A stretch of 64,000 nucleotides of DNA, taken from Dendrophyllia cribrosa. Taxonomy: Eukaryota > Cnidaria > Anthozoa > Scleractinia > Dendrophylliidae. The DNA lies in the NCBI GenBank assembly GCA_024195265.1, contig JAJLRJ010000014.1, positions 17,677,459 through 17,741,458 of the forward strand. The letters run 5' to 3'. The notes under the pieces are model-generated. The model was not told the DNA's origin. It made no database searches and saw only the letters and a list, made by a program, of their open reading frames with translations. The stretch's first letter is position 1. Each line of letters begins with the position of its first letter. Positions 42,801 through 57,800 of the stretch are shown here, one piece after another. Both the position numbers and the translations under genes were made by a program.

Positions 42801-45800
42801 AAACTTTCACTCACCTGCACAGAACGGCGCCTTCTGCAAGTGTTTCTCAAGATAAAAGCCCGCCAAAACTTGCATTTCAAAGCTGAAATGTTCGGCTTCC
42901 TTTCGAAATATTTCGTTTGCCGGAAATTAATAAGCGCGTCACAAAAATTGAAATTATTTTTAACTGGTCGGATACTGGTACCGGTCGGATACTGGGCAAC
43001 ATACTGTAGAGAATAACATGGCCGTATAGAGCAGTTTTCAATTGAGTGTCGTAAAACCAAAACCAAAGTATTTATTCTGACAATCACAGCAGTCGTAAAC
43101 AATCCAATGAACCAATCAGAGCTCGACGCAATTACATGTCGGCGGCGCCAAGCGCGGGAAAACGCGTGCGAGCAAGTCACGATTGTTTTTGGTTTTACTT
43201 CTGATTGGTCGAGAAAGTGCCGCGAGATTTTTTAGCCAATCACAGTCGTAGCAATGCAAAACCAAAGCAATTGTGTAATTACTTTCGATACTCAATTGAA
43301 AACTGCTTAATAGCAAGTATAACTGCAAACACCTGATATTCCACGTAAGAATTTACTCGTTCTAGCATTCCAGTTATGGTAAACTCATAAGGAATATGAG
43401 GGACTGCCTGCAAACAAAAAAAAGACAAATCGAAGAAACTTTAAACTTCTAGAAATAAATATACAGTTCGGCTAGCCCAACAGTGGAAATCGGAAATCGC
43501 AAAGAATACAGCTGAGTTTCTGATAATGATGTGATATAATGGCGTAGTTCAGTTGTTCAGTTTTTAAGTTGGCTCTGAACCCCTTTCCAAGAATCTTTTT
43601 AAACTTTGCAAAAAGTTGTATCTTAACATACTTATAATAAATTACAATTCGATAATAAAAATAGGGGTCACTGAGCTCGTTTTTTATTTGTAAGCACTTA
43701 AAGCCAAATTAAGGGTGTCTAGTATACTGTTACTATGGTAACCTGTTACATCATAAAATAGATCATGACTTGTTAACCAATAATTGGGCATTGCTTTGAT
43801 ACCATTATTGTAGCATCAACTGATAAAAAAATTGTAGTGTTGATCCATCAAAGTATATGTGATGGACTATATTGGCTTTCTCTTAGTGTTTTAGTTTTGT
43901 TTTGTAAAAAGGAATAGGTATTGTTCAGTAGCACTGTTTGACCAAAAAGGTCAAAATCCACATAATACTGCCCCTGTAAGAGTCCCTTATGTCTCTAACC
44001 ATTTGATCACCACCGAATGCAAATATGGCCGCCCAACAATTTTTTGTTTGGACAGGTTCTCAAGAAAATAAGAAAAGCAATTGGATAATGATAAAGATCA
44101 GGTCAAAATAAGTCATTGTGTGCATTTTCAAGTCCATATTCTTATTTTAGGAGAAGTTATAGGCAATCAAATTATTTTGGGAAAAACATGAAAGCGAGGC
44201 TAGTGAGGATAGAATGTCTTTTCTCATACAAATGCTTATAATTTCAGTGAGTCATAACTTTGCAACCGTTTAACCAAAAATACTCAAACTTTGCAAGATG
44301 GTACACTTTGCAGAACTTGTTTACGTGATATCATGAATTTCTCTGAAAACTTGGCCAAACAAAAAACGGCCTGACGGCCATATTCGCATTCGGTGCCTGC
44401 GGTCCTTGCTTTTCTTTTAAAGGGGTATTTTAGATCATTTCCTTACAAGAAGCATAAGACAGGCTGAAATGGGATGACCTAGAAAGATTGTAAATGGAGA
44501 TATAATCACCCGCAAAACTAAACAGAGTAACTTGCTTCATCTGCCCAAAGTGAGAACTTAGGTAGCCAAGCGCTCATTTTATTATAACTTACGGCCGCTC
44601 TAGTTTTAATAGACTCAGCAAATACTTTAATATTACTGTTTTAATGTATTTCTGCTATATATTACTATATTTTTACTACATATACATTTTTTTGTTTGTA
44701 AAATTTATATTAGGGCTCCCATATTAATTGATGACATTGATAGCAGTATATAAATATACTGAAGGGATCATCCTGTTTAAATAAAGGCGTCTATCAATCT
44801 AATTATATCTCAGTAATAACCTACCGACGAATTCATAATTTTTTGTAAAGCTTCTTCCACTGCTTCCATGTTGTTAATGTTCACAGTTTGGACGAACGGC
44901 TCTCCAACAAACAGTTCAGCATACGGATTTTGAGATGTAATCTGTTCATGCCAAGATAAAATTGTTGCAATCAAGTGGCAAATCATCATCTTTTAACAAG
45001 TGTGTGACTCACACAAGTTATTTATTTACAATAAATTATCTTTTTATTTGACTATAGCTGGATAAATTTTACCTTTCTATTCATGGGTTTTCCAGCGTAG
45101 AACGGACAATTGCGACGATCATACGGCGGATCAAACTAAATGGATACAACAATAAAAAATATGACAAGGGCAAACAGCGTTTTGTTGCATGCTATAGTTG
45201 TTGCATCTTATCATTTGAGTCTGTGACCATTGAAAAGGAAGTTATAATGAGCAGCACTTCCCTATAGTAATTATGATGTTAATTGTATGATAATTGTTAA
45301 AGTTTGATGCTTTAGTACCATTTGCAGCTTTTTTAAGCATACCTTGGGATTTAGAAAGAAACATCCATTGGCTAGGGCTTCAAGGGCTGCAGGTCCTTCT
45401 AAAGGCTCACCAAGACCGACAAAAACCTGAGAAGCCAGGAAAACAGTCAAGAATATGCTATCTTATGTGATCAAAGGAAAAGGCGATGGTTGGGCGCGGA
45501 GGGAATGTTTCTGAAATAGTGAATCGTATGCTTGTTGACATTGTTTCTTTTTTATGCCTCTTTCGCTGTCGTTTTCAGATTATACCATTATGCATCTCTC
45601 CTGCCCCTCCCTAGGTATTTAATTTAATTTCCACTCCCAAATATTACCCAGGAAGTCTATAAGTCAACATATTAATCTTAATAAATTACTGTCTTTAACA
45701 ACTGTGCAAATACGGTCATTTTCTTAGCTTTTCTATCAGTTCTTCAAATTTATCGGTATATTACGGCAATGTTTATTTATTCTATGGATGGGGTTAGTTT

Positions 45801-48800
45801 CTAGAGAAACTGTGGTGCTGCGTCGGTGGGGGGATGAAACACGAGAATTTAGTTTTATCGACTGAGTCGATAAGGTAAATTGACCACCGTAAAAAGATTC
45901 AAATAGCTGACGTTTCGAGCGCTAGCCCTTCGTCGAGCGAATGAAGGAATTGTGGGTAGTGTGTGGTTTTATATAGTAAGCGGTGGAGCTACGCTATTGG
46001 TGGAAATTTGGAGGCGTGAAAAACAAATGTAAATTAGTTGAATGAAAAGCGTTCGTTGATTCCGTGGGGTTTGAGAGTGCCGATTTGAAATTTGAATTTT
46101 TTGTTCTAGGTTTTTACGGCTTTCTGTGTTACCCTGGTGTAGGGAAAGGCCGCAGATTGTCATGTGTTGTTTAGAATGGTTAGTAAGATTAAAATGGCGT
46201 GCGACTGGTTTGGATGCGTCTTTGTCATTTTTTCAACGTCTCGGAGATGTTCACGAAAACGGTCGCCCAGTCTCCTCCCTGTTTCGCCAATGTATATTTT
46301 TTTGCAAAAAGTACATGTTATGCAGTAGATAACATTTACGGAGGTGCATGTAAAACGATCAGTGATTTTAATAGATCGTTTGGGTCCTGTTATTTTGTTC
46401 GCGTTGTGAATGAAAGGACAAGTGTTACATCGTGTGCGTGTGCATTTGAAAGTTCCCGGTTCATCGTCAGATTTCAGTGCGCTCGTAACTAGAAAGTTGC
46501 CTATGTTTTTGTCACGTTTGAACGAAATAAGTGGGGGTTGTGAAAAAATTCTGCCAGTTTCGGGGTCGTTTTGGAGTAATTTGAAATTTTTTAAAATGAT
46601 GCTTTTGACTGTGTTGTTGTGTGAGTGGAAAGTGAGGGTGAATGGAATTCTCTCGTTCTCTTCCTTCTGTGGCGTTTGTAGTGCTGATTGTCTGTCGATC
46701 TGTTGTACACGTTGTTGGCCTGTATTAACAACAGAATCAGGGTACCCACGTTTCTTGAAAAACTGGCACATTTCTTCTGATTTGTTGGAAAAATCAGAGT
46801 CATCACTACATAGACGTCGAAGTCTGAGAAATTGAGAATACGGAATGGCGTTTTTAACGTGCGATGGATGTGAGGATGAATGTAACAGATAACTGTGGGA
46901 ATCTGTAGGTTTGTAGTGCACACTTGTGGATAAACTGTTACCGTTGATTGAAATATTAATGTCAAGAAAAGCGACTGAGGTTTCGGAAATTTCCCAGGTA
47001 TATTTTAGAGCTGGATGAAAAGTATTGACAGAAGTTATGAATTGATTAAGTTCCTCTTTACTGGAAGAGGTAGCGCCAATGCAATCATCGATGTAGCGGC
47101 CGTAGAGTTCGGGTTTGGTTCCGTGGTACTGATTAAAAAATTTGTCTTCGACGTAGCCTACAAAAAGGTTGGCGTAGCTTGGTCCCATTTTGGTGCCCAT
47201 GGCGACTCCATTTACTTGTTTGTAGTAGTTTTGGGAAAATGACCAATCTTTTGACTTTTGACGTTTTCTGTCAGAAAAAGAAATATCACTTAACGAAACA
47301 TTTGTGTAATTAAACACCAATAAATAAAAACTAGCTACTTGACACTTACGCTCTATTTCTGGCATTCTCACCTTCTCTACACCTTTACTCCAGAAATCAA
47401 ACTGAGTTGTGTATTGTTGCTCTAAATATCTGCGCGAGGATATAAAAATCTACGATCTAACCACTGAAATGAAACCTCTTTGGTAGTCCTATGCTTTAAT
47501 ACAACATTCTACAAAATTGAATTTGTTTTCCTTATATTTTTTACTTTTGTCGGTGCTGGGAAATGCAATTTACCTTACTGCTTTGAAAAAGGCTCATAAG
47601 AGTTGAGATGTCAACTACTCCATGATTTATAACATATTCGGGTACGTCAAACTTGCGTAGTTCGCCCTCCTAAAAATTGACAATAACACCACAGCGTTGA
47701 TTTAAAATGCGTGCAACACACAATCCTTTACTTAAGCTTGGTTTCCATATGATCGCTACGATCGCCGAAAAACGAGACCGGTGATAGTAGCGATCGTATG
47801 GAAACCACTCTTTTCGGTCGCTGTGCTAGAAACAATTCTATCTCAGTGATCGTAGCGATCGGCGCACAGCGATCGTAGCGATCGTAGCGATCGTAACGAT
47901 CATATGGAAATCACTTTCATCGATCGTGGCATTCGCAGCGATCGAAACTATCCCACAAAGCATTGCAGTATCGCTTTATGTATCCCAGAGTCCTCCTGTG
48001 TTTTTCCGCGGTCGATCCTGCTATGGAAACCAACACGATCGCTGCAATCGCCGGTCTCGTTTTTCGGCGATCGTAGCAGGCTTTATCGGACTTTTTTTTA
48101 ATAATTGTTGGTTTCACAATACAAGCTAGTAAGTAGATCTCAAGCAAGACCTTGATTCAAGCGCATGCGCACTTGAGATTCCAAAGTAACACTTCTGAAA
48201 ATTGGGGTTCACGCCTGATGAGAAATTGTATTACTTGGAACTTAAGCTGTCAATCACTATTTTTTTTTCGCGGCTGCACATGTGTCTTAGTTGGCTTCTG
48301 TTTTCCCATTGGTCAAGTGTGAGAAGGCGACGGCGTAATTCGGCTCCTTTGAAATAGCGATGTTTCCATTTTACTCTTTCATACTCAGAACACTGTCAGT
48401 ACGTTTCATAACGTGACGATTACTTGTCATGCAAGATTAACAAACATACCAAACCTAACGTCAATGTCGACATGCAATACAGTAATTTCTTACATCCTTA
48501 GATCCAATGTTGGCATGGACTTCGTGGACATGTTTCTTGATCATATCGATATAATGCCTTTTACCCTACAAAAACAAGAATACCTTTACTATCACGGGAA
48601 TTCGGTGTCATTCTTTTTTTTGCATTAACATAAAGAGAAAAATAACGGTCCAGTGATGTGATAAATTACACAAAATGTATCAAAACTGTAGATATGAGTG
48701 TTTTTTGTTATAGCCTGGACTGGACTGGGTTTAAATCAACGGCAACTTGGAACAGTTAGCCTAATATTTTCGTCTCCAAAATGGTCCAGAACAAACCATA

Positions 48801-51800
48801 ATTTGTTCCTCTTTCAAGAATTGGTTGATTTCGCCAGCCAAAAAAGGTAAAAATTCCTGTGATACTTCCCTAAATTAGCAATCAAAAGGTTTATCTAAAC
48901 TCGTCCTACCTTCCAGAAACGAAGTGGTTTTCCATAGACCAGTGCATTGGTTCTATTTTTTTGTTCTTTCACTTCTATCGGATGCGGTTTTTTTGGAACA
49001 GCAAAACCCAAAAAGGAGTTGTCTGGGCTGTGCGCTGATATCGTTATTTTTAAAACAAACAGAAAAAGATAATCAGAAGGCATCAAATAAACCAAAACTT
49101 TTGAAATTTTATTTTTCAGTCAAATATTAGTGCATTGTGTTTATTGAGCACCAAATAAACATATTCTAACACATTGTTGTACCCAATTGAAACCTTCTGG
49201 GAATAATATCCTTTGTTCACAGTATTTCCATATAATTTCCATGTCAATGCTTCATTGATATGGAAATATGACGAACAAAGAGTTCTAATCCCAAAAGGTT
49301 TGAATTGGGTACAGCAACGCGTTTATACCATGCGCGATTTAGGGGTAACACTTATTCTTTTGTTAAAACAATAGAATATTAGAGCACAAAAGAACGACAA
49401 TACAATAGAATACAATACCATAGAATATATTAGAATACATAATTTTACCTAATACAATGAATGTGTACAATGTACAATAGAGCTAACACCCTAAATCGGG
49501 CATCATATGAACGCGTTAGCCGAATTTGTCTATTGGACTAGGCATCGCAGAGACATTGGAAGTTGAGAGTGCTACTTTTTGGCCTTCATAATCATAGAGC
49601 GGTCAGGAAAATTGTCAGTAAATTGTCGGTAAATTGTCGGTAAATTGTCGGAAACGGAGACAGTGACCTTTATTTTTCGCATTTTTTGTCTAATAGAGGT
49701 TTAAGAGGGTCCCGAAAAACAATAATACAAAGAAATAAACAAACTTACGGAACATTGTCATGAACTGTGGAAGATAAACATTTAAATCTCCCCAATGGGA
49801 TCTTCCGCCAGGAATATCTTCTTTATAATATGGATAGTTGAATTCAGCATCTGTTCCGAACGAATCCAAAATGCGCATTTTGCATCTAAGAGATAATAAT
49901 ATTAATGTCTCATTCAGCACACCTTGAAAGCCATCTTAGCCCTTGTTGAACTGTTTTGGCCCATAAAGGCCATTTCAACCCCAATTAGTTGGTCCAAAAC
50001 AGTTCCATTTTAAAGGATTAAATTAGTCTCCAAATACATAGTACTGTATTTATTTTACTCATGAAATTGGGCCAAAAACATCTTTTAAATTTGCAGCTAG
50101 CTTTCACGTACCCAAGTTCTTTATTCGTATTAAGTTATTTTCTAGCACGTTTGTCGCTCTTTTCATTACAATATGAGAACCAATTCAAGAACATACATGC
50201 CTTTTTGAAGGCAAGAAAACGGCCCACTGCCTGTCAGTGAATTGTGTTGGTGGCAATTGATTTGTGGTGATACAACTCTCTAAATGCTAGTGGTACCACG
50301 GCGTGGGATCCCTGTGGTTGTACCTGTAACGCGATCCATGTGGTCCGGTAGTATCCATTATTTTCTTGTAACCTGAGATATCAGTAAATATCAGATCCAG
50401 ACCGTCAGCAAGTACTCTGGATGCACAGCCGTCTGAGTCAGGTGGGGTGATAATGCTGTTGGCAAATATAATGTGCTCTACGTAAGATTACAAGAGGTAG
50501 CGAGCATAATTTTTTTTTGAAAAATTACAAAACTGGTATACCTAAAGTAAAATTTAATTTTTCGTCAACACCAGTCTGGACATTAGCTCTAAGATTAGGG
50601 AAGACCAGAAATTACAAATGTAGAATCTGACTTAGAACTGACTGATTCAAATGGGATTTCATGAAAGACGTTGCTAAAGGGAGATGGTCATTCATGAGAA
50701 TGGTTTCTTAGAGATATTTATCTTTATAGAAGGGTCTCTAAATCCTTTATTCCATTGATTTTTAATTTTTTTTTCATCGTTGCAGTCGTGGATGGTTTGT
50801 TTGATGGCTTTTTCCCTCCACAGACACTCTGCTCAAAATATTAATTATGATCCATCAAAATGTTACTTGATAAGGCAGCGTGCATGGTTGAGTGGTTGGG
50901 ACGCTGGACTTACAGGAGTTCTGTCAGGCCGGTTTTTTTTGTTTTTGTCTCAGACTGTGCTAGAATTAAAACTGAGCATCTTATTTCAAACACGAGAGCA
51001 GAGATATCAAGTAAATTTATGCAGAAAGAACAAACCACAATCAGTTTTTAGCAAAGTCAGTCCAAAAAACATTGAACGGACTTAAAAAAAATGGCCAATT
51101 AGTTCAAGTTGCAATCCACTTCCATCCTGGCCATCCGTAGTCAGAGACACTTGTTTATAGTTTTATTTTACTAGTAAAGCAATTTTATTTATTAAACAAA
51201 ACTGGACCATTATTTTTAAGTTTCCATTGATATAAATATGTCTTTTAGCTTTTTAAAATAAAACTAAAAATGGTGACATAGCCCCTTTAAGATGTACAAT
51301 GGGCTCATCTGGTTACTTCACCGGGTCATCCAACCCTCCTTTCATTAACCCTTTAACTCCCAAGAGTGCCAAAGGACAAAATTCATGAAAAATACCAAAT
51401 TTCATTTTGAAAAATATTGAAAAACAAATGGTACCATGCAAAAGTACTGCTGTAGAGGTTTCATTTGAATAGTCACACCATAGGATTTCATCCACAGACT
51501 CAAAGTTAGGACAATTTTTTTTTTGGTACCATGCAAAAGTACCGCTGACTCAAAAGTTAGAACTATATGTACATGTCTCCATAAATTAATTTGACTCTGG
51601 GAGGGAAAGGGTTAATCGCATTCATCCCCGATCAAGATATGTAAGAAGGCAGTTAACGTCAGTGTGCTCACTTCGGGAGGTCGTTTCTATCGGATGTTAT
51701 TGTTAAGTCATGTCCTAAGATGTACAATGCGCTCAACAGATCACTCCACTGAGTCAATTCACCCAAGGGTCCACCTTCAAAAGCTAATGTGTAGATCTGG

Positions 51801-54800
51801 AAGTTGTGTTCTATGCTGCCCAAATAAAGAGCAATCTGTAAATGAAATCAAAATTTGACATCTCTAAGTGTTGTACAGTATATATTTGTAAAATTCATTA
51901 ATAATTCATAAGGGTACTAAGAAATAGAAATGAGCCATTCCAATCTCATGATTACTCTGTATAGGCCGATACATAGCCTGCGAGCAGGCTCACTTGTTTG
52001 GGGTATCGTGCGAGTTTCTTGGCGGCGAAGCCGGCGAGAAGAATGGGGCAAGGAAAAGTGAGCCTGCACGCGGGCTATTGATTTTTGAATTCCGCCCCTT
52101 GCGAGGTGTCAAGTCGGCATTTGACCTGTATCAGATAACTATCCAATAGGAGCAAAGCAAAATGTAAACAAACATGACAGAAAGTTGCACGTGAAGATTT
52201 TCGCGGCAGATAGCAAAATATTATCATGAAGAATGTCATTTTTAACCAATCGGATCGCCCCGTTCGTCGGCGAACGCGGTGAATTCAAAAATCAATAGCC
52301 CGCGTGCAGGCTCACTTTTCCTCGCCCCATTCTTCTCGCCGGCTTCGCCGCCAAGATACTCGCGCGATACCCCAAACAAGTGAGCCTGCTCGCAGGCTAG
52401 CCGATACAATCTTGATACAACTCACGAGTGGTTGTATCTAATTTGCATTTCAGATACAACTCACGAGTGGTTGTATCTAATTTACATGTGAATGTGAATT
52501 TCACAAGTTGTTTACTACATTCGCGTCCGTGTTGTATCGGCACTTTACATTCACTCGCCTTCGGCTCGTAATTGTATGGACCGATACAACGCTCCCGCTC
52601 ATGTAGTAAACATTACATAAAATTCTCTAAAGAGCACTGTATGTGTTACAACACGCTAATTACAACTCTGCAATACAGGCCTCTTTTGTCTCCATTGCTA
52701 TTACATGACTAAGCACTATGTCCTGAAAACAATGGTGTTTGGCTGAGTGGCATCCCCACTTGAACGCTCACTTTTTTTATTTTCTCCCCGGGGAGGGGTA
52801 CTCAACCAAGTTTTGTACGGGGATGCTCCGCCCCAAAGTCCAAATCCTTTACCCTTTCATATACCGTTTTTGACAGAAAAGGTACCCCTTTCATATACCT
52901 TTCATTGAAAATGGTACCCCTTCATATACTGTACGTTTCATTAAAAATGATACCCCTTTCATATAACCTTTACGTGCGTCTGTTTGATATATTTTAAACG
53001 ACGCTTTTTATAATACTTAAATGGCAGTTTTCCCTACCTTTTTATGCTTCAACTCGTGTTTTCGCTTTTCCTATTCTTCGTGAAATCCCTACCCTTTCAT
53101 ATGCTTCCAACCTCAAAAAGGTACTACCCCTTTCGGGCGGAGCATCCCCGTGTAGCCCATTATAGGGAGTACCCCCCGGATTTTCCCTCTATTCCTTGCC
53201 TGGGTAGAACAACAAACCAATGGAATAGTGCTTCTCGGATTCACAGGGTGCATCTTAATTTGTCGAAATACATTAACCATATTCGCCCCCACTGACAATG
53301 AAACCTAGAGAGTACGTAGTACGTCCAAAACTGTCTCCCTTGCGGTCAGCACAATGGAACGATAACGTCATATGACGTAGTTATTAGGTAATTAGTTATA
53401 CGGGCGCCATCTTGGATCCGCCATCTTGGATTTCTGAAAGTTTTTAAAACCTCTTAAAACCCGTCCAAATTGACTCAAAATTAATCAAAACCAATAAATA
53501 AACGCTAAATGACGTAAAAATATAAAAGTTATACCAATAAACATTGTTTTTCTTCATTCAAAGGTACAGATATGCAAATTTCAAAACAAAAACATGGCTG
53601 TCAAAATCTTGTTGCCAAGTCACGTGATCAATAAATTGTCATACGAAATTGTTGCCTGATAAATTTTAGGAAAAGTCACAAAGTTTGATGGCGTTTGAAT
53701 AAATATTAAAGAAGTTATAAATGTTGAAAGTTAGCGCGGGCACTTTCGTCTTTAACCCATTGCAGTATTCATGTACTTGTTTTGCCCCGCCACGATTAGC
53801 TTTCCAGCTATTTGTAGGGCAAACCAAACCACCCAACTCTTGTATTGTTGTACAAAAGATAAATTGTTGTTGTTGTTGTTGTTGTATTTACTCCCGAGTG
53901 TTTTGAGTACTTTTACGGAGAAACATAAGCTTAAAATTATGTGTAAAAAGTAAGACTGCATTTAGTACCGACACTTGAAACCACATTCCCTAACTGAAAT
54001 GGTAGGTTATTTAAAACAAAAATCTTGACGGCACAAAAAATCCCACAGCAGTAAGCGGCGAACACAATACCAAACGGTCCTATCCATCCACGAACGCCTT
54101 GCATTATCTTGAAAACTTGTACGCTGTTATTCGTCCTTCTGCTTCTCAAGTCAACACACGGAGAGATTGTGCGGTATGAACTTCATGGCTGTAAGCCATA
54201 TAGTCACCTTGCATTATCTTGAAAACTTGTACGCTGTAATTCATCCTTCTGCTTCTCAAGTCAACACACGGAGAGATTGTGCGGTATGAACTTCATGGCT
54301 GTAAGCCATATAGTCACCTTGCATTATCTTGAAAACTTGTACGCTGTAATTCATCCTTCTGCTTCTCAAGTCAACACAAGGAGAGATTTTGCCGCCATCT
54401 TGAAATCAAGAGCGAGATCACGAGGTTGCATATCAACTAATCTAAAATATGCGTGCATAAATTTGCATGCACTAATGGCACTGAGAGCTGAATTTATAAC
54501 TCGTTGGCTACGCCACGAGTAAAAAGCATTTCTCACTAAAATGCATAATTATATCCCTCATAAGCTACTGTCTGCAGCACGTGACCACCTACCATCAGAT
54601 GCCTGGGGTGGAACTTCGTGTATGATGGATTTATTCATATCCAAGATTTTATAAATATATTTTTACGTACCCTTGTCTTCTTTCTGTTCGACATATCATG
54701 CGTCATGGTAAGCTGTTGAATGGCTTCTCTCCACTGTGGCCATGTTTCAGTAATCCTAATTCTCATCCAGGCGTAACTGTCGTCTTTTATTTTTTCTAGT

Positions 54801-57800
54801 AACCCAGATACATCTTGACGTATCATCGCCTGTCAATGGAAGTCATGCATTTAAGAGCGGATGACAGGGAGAAGTGAGAAAATTCAGATTCCAATTCCTT
54901 GAAGAACTAGCTGCAATACGAGTCTTATGCATAATGACATTACCAACTCAAAATTCACTACCAAGCCTTGTTTTTGCGAAAATCCTTGCAAGCCTTTGAC
55001 AAGTTCACGTTGTTTAAATGAGTAGGTATTCTCAACTTTGTTCCTTTGAGAATACATTGATGAGATTGTCACATGCAGGTTTACACTTCGAAAACGAGTT
55101 TAAAAAATATCCCAATTTGCGAACGCTTTTACGGAGAAAACAATGCTGAGAAAACAATTATTCTTCATCATACTATTGTATTAAGAAAAAAATAGCCAGA
55201 AAAATAACTATTTACAGAAAAAAAATACCGTTAGGATTTTTGACTGACGCGCTAACAAACACTTCAGCCTTAGTATTGGAAGCTCGGTACTGCTAGCTCA
55301 AGTTATTACATCACTGCCAAGTTCACAAGTGTCAAAAGACAGAAAATTGCTATCATTTTTGCAAACTAATGAAATTATAATAAAATTGAAACCATCGTAA
55401 GATATCGTTACGTAAAAAATTTAATAAAATGAGGTGATTACATTTTGAATACTTTTGAAGTATGTGGGTAGTAAACTTTCTGTTAAATTACCATGATCTG
55501 ATAAATGCGCTTCAAGATGTTTTATAGCCTCTTATATTGGAATTCTAATACTTATCAATATATGGTTACAAACCTTCAATTGATTATCTGATGGCTTAAA
55601 AGGGTCATAATTACGTCTCCATGGAAACACAGGACACCAACTCTCAATCTATACACAACAAAAGAATTGCAAAAACAAAAATGAAAATTTCAGTTTGTTT
55701 GCGAGATATATTGCTTTCGGTAGTTTATGATTCAAGTAGAAAGTAAACTAAGAAGTTATTAAGAGATTCAGCACTGATGGCTCGTTAATCCGTGAAATGT
55801 TTCAACCCTATCTGACTGATCCAAACATGGTTAGCGATATACCCTCAGCATCGATGGATTTTTCTCTATCTGGTACTCGATCTGCTGAAATCCATTCCCA
55901 TCATATGAAAAGATCATTATTGAAATGAAGTAGAATTATCAGCAATTAATTAACTGCAAGCCGGTGCATGTGGTTCATAGTGGTATAAAAGACCAGATAT
56001 TCGACTTAATTTAGCGACACTGCGTTTAACACAAACTGGAGACTTTTACCTAGGAAACAAAGTAAACACAAGATGGCTTTCAAAGTTTTTTCGCGAACGA
56101 TTTTTCAGTGTGGTGTCAAAAGCTGAACTGATGATTACTCACCTCGCTGAGGTATTCAATCACAGAGCATATATTATTGGGCTGAACGTGATGTTTCGCT
56201 CCATGACATTTGTGACTCCAGGATTCCTTAAAAGACTTTTAGAAATAAAAATCAAATGAATCAGAAGTAAAATGTGTCCTGAGTTTTGATTACAACTATA
56301 AGGCTACAATACAAACCGTGGCGGATCCAGGCTAGCTCCCCACCCCTCCCTCCTTACCTCGCCAAAACATATTTTTTCAGTCTATAACATTTTCACACCA
56401 GGGGGCACCCTTATCCAGCATCTTGTATCATCGAAATTATACTTTATTTATAAGTACTGTACTGTTAGTGTAAAATGTACTCAGTTATATAACGTGGGTT
56501 AATGCAGAAGTGTGATATGGTCCAGGCTGTTGTTAAAGGGACACTGTATAACGCGCGTTGCTTAGCCTTCTTCAGGAATAACAATGAAATATTTATGACA
56601 TTGGCATAATTTGACTTTATGCGATATGAATAATCAGAGATGCGATATAAATATTCTTTAATTCGTATTCAGTGCAAAATGATTGCTCCGTAGACCTCTC
56701 CATGTTTATCAACCTCAAAGATGATTAAACATTTCGTAAATATATAACGATTACATTTTAAATTTTTTGGTTTCGCTTGTCCCGTTTGCATTATTTTACT
56801 TTAATATGGGAAAAGAAGCTAGAAATTCATTCCTACCTTTACTTTTATGGAACACAAAGGGAATGCAGAATTTTGGGGAATTTCACATATCACTGATTTA
56901 GTCGGGATTTCAGCTGTAAAAGCGATAAAAATTGAGCACACAAATAAAAAACTTAAAATGCAAGCTACATTTGGTTATACCTTTTTCCCTAAATACCCAC
57001 ACCCAATCTTAAAAAATAGAACACACAAAAAACTTTCCATTAATGTACTTCTTTCCTAGCAAATTAATTTAGAATTTCCGTTGCATTGATGAGTAGGAAT
57101 GATCGATACGGGGGGTGGGGGTTGCTATATAGGTATTTTCGGCCAAATTGCGTATTCTTTATGAGCTATGGCTACAAAATATGTATAAAATTTGTCAATT
57201 TTGGTCTAAAAATGGATATTTACTATTTTGGCTTGACTGATGAGAAAATTGCAATAGTTAGGATTGAAAATGGGAAAATTGCAATAGTTGATTTTAACTA
57301 CTGAAATTGTCACATTTTCAAGCCAAACTGGATATGTAGGTCACTAAATGGATGGAGAAATAACATTTTTAAGTCAAGAAGCAGGCCGCGAATTTTTACT
57401 CTCGCCATTTTCTTGATGTGACAGATTTATGTTTATGACACATGAAGTTTCCATGACAACCATCTTTTAACAGGCATATTTACTCATATTTTGAATTTTC
57501 TGCTTAAATTTCAGAAAAAAAGGAACGTTATGATGAATAAAAGGAAATTTCTTATTTTTGAGATCTAGGGAACCATCATTGTTCAACTGTCCTATCATGA
57601 CAGCGCGCGTAATGACGTGTACTGTCCAATTATTCAGATAACTTATCATAACTACTTTTAACTTCATATCACCAGAAAACTCCCAGTTAATACTAAATCA
57701 TCAATAAACATATTCCGTAGAACGCCACATAAAATTTGGATACAGACAAATATAATTTACTAGACTACTCTGAACACTAGTACTACTGGAAGCTCCTCGT

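Noticed and set aside
46199..46835. Forward ORFs of 97 and 141 codons opposite the Penelope-like ORF
   Set aside because: They are the reverse strand of an RT/GIY-YIG sequence with clear motifs.
55850..55895. Possible extra copy B exon reading QIEYQIEKNPSMLR with AG and GT borders
   Set aside because: It would sit between CSVIEYLSE and IESWCP, which are adjacent in copy A and in human MGAT5; adding it breaks the conserved join.
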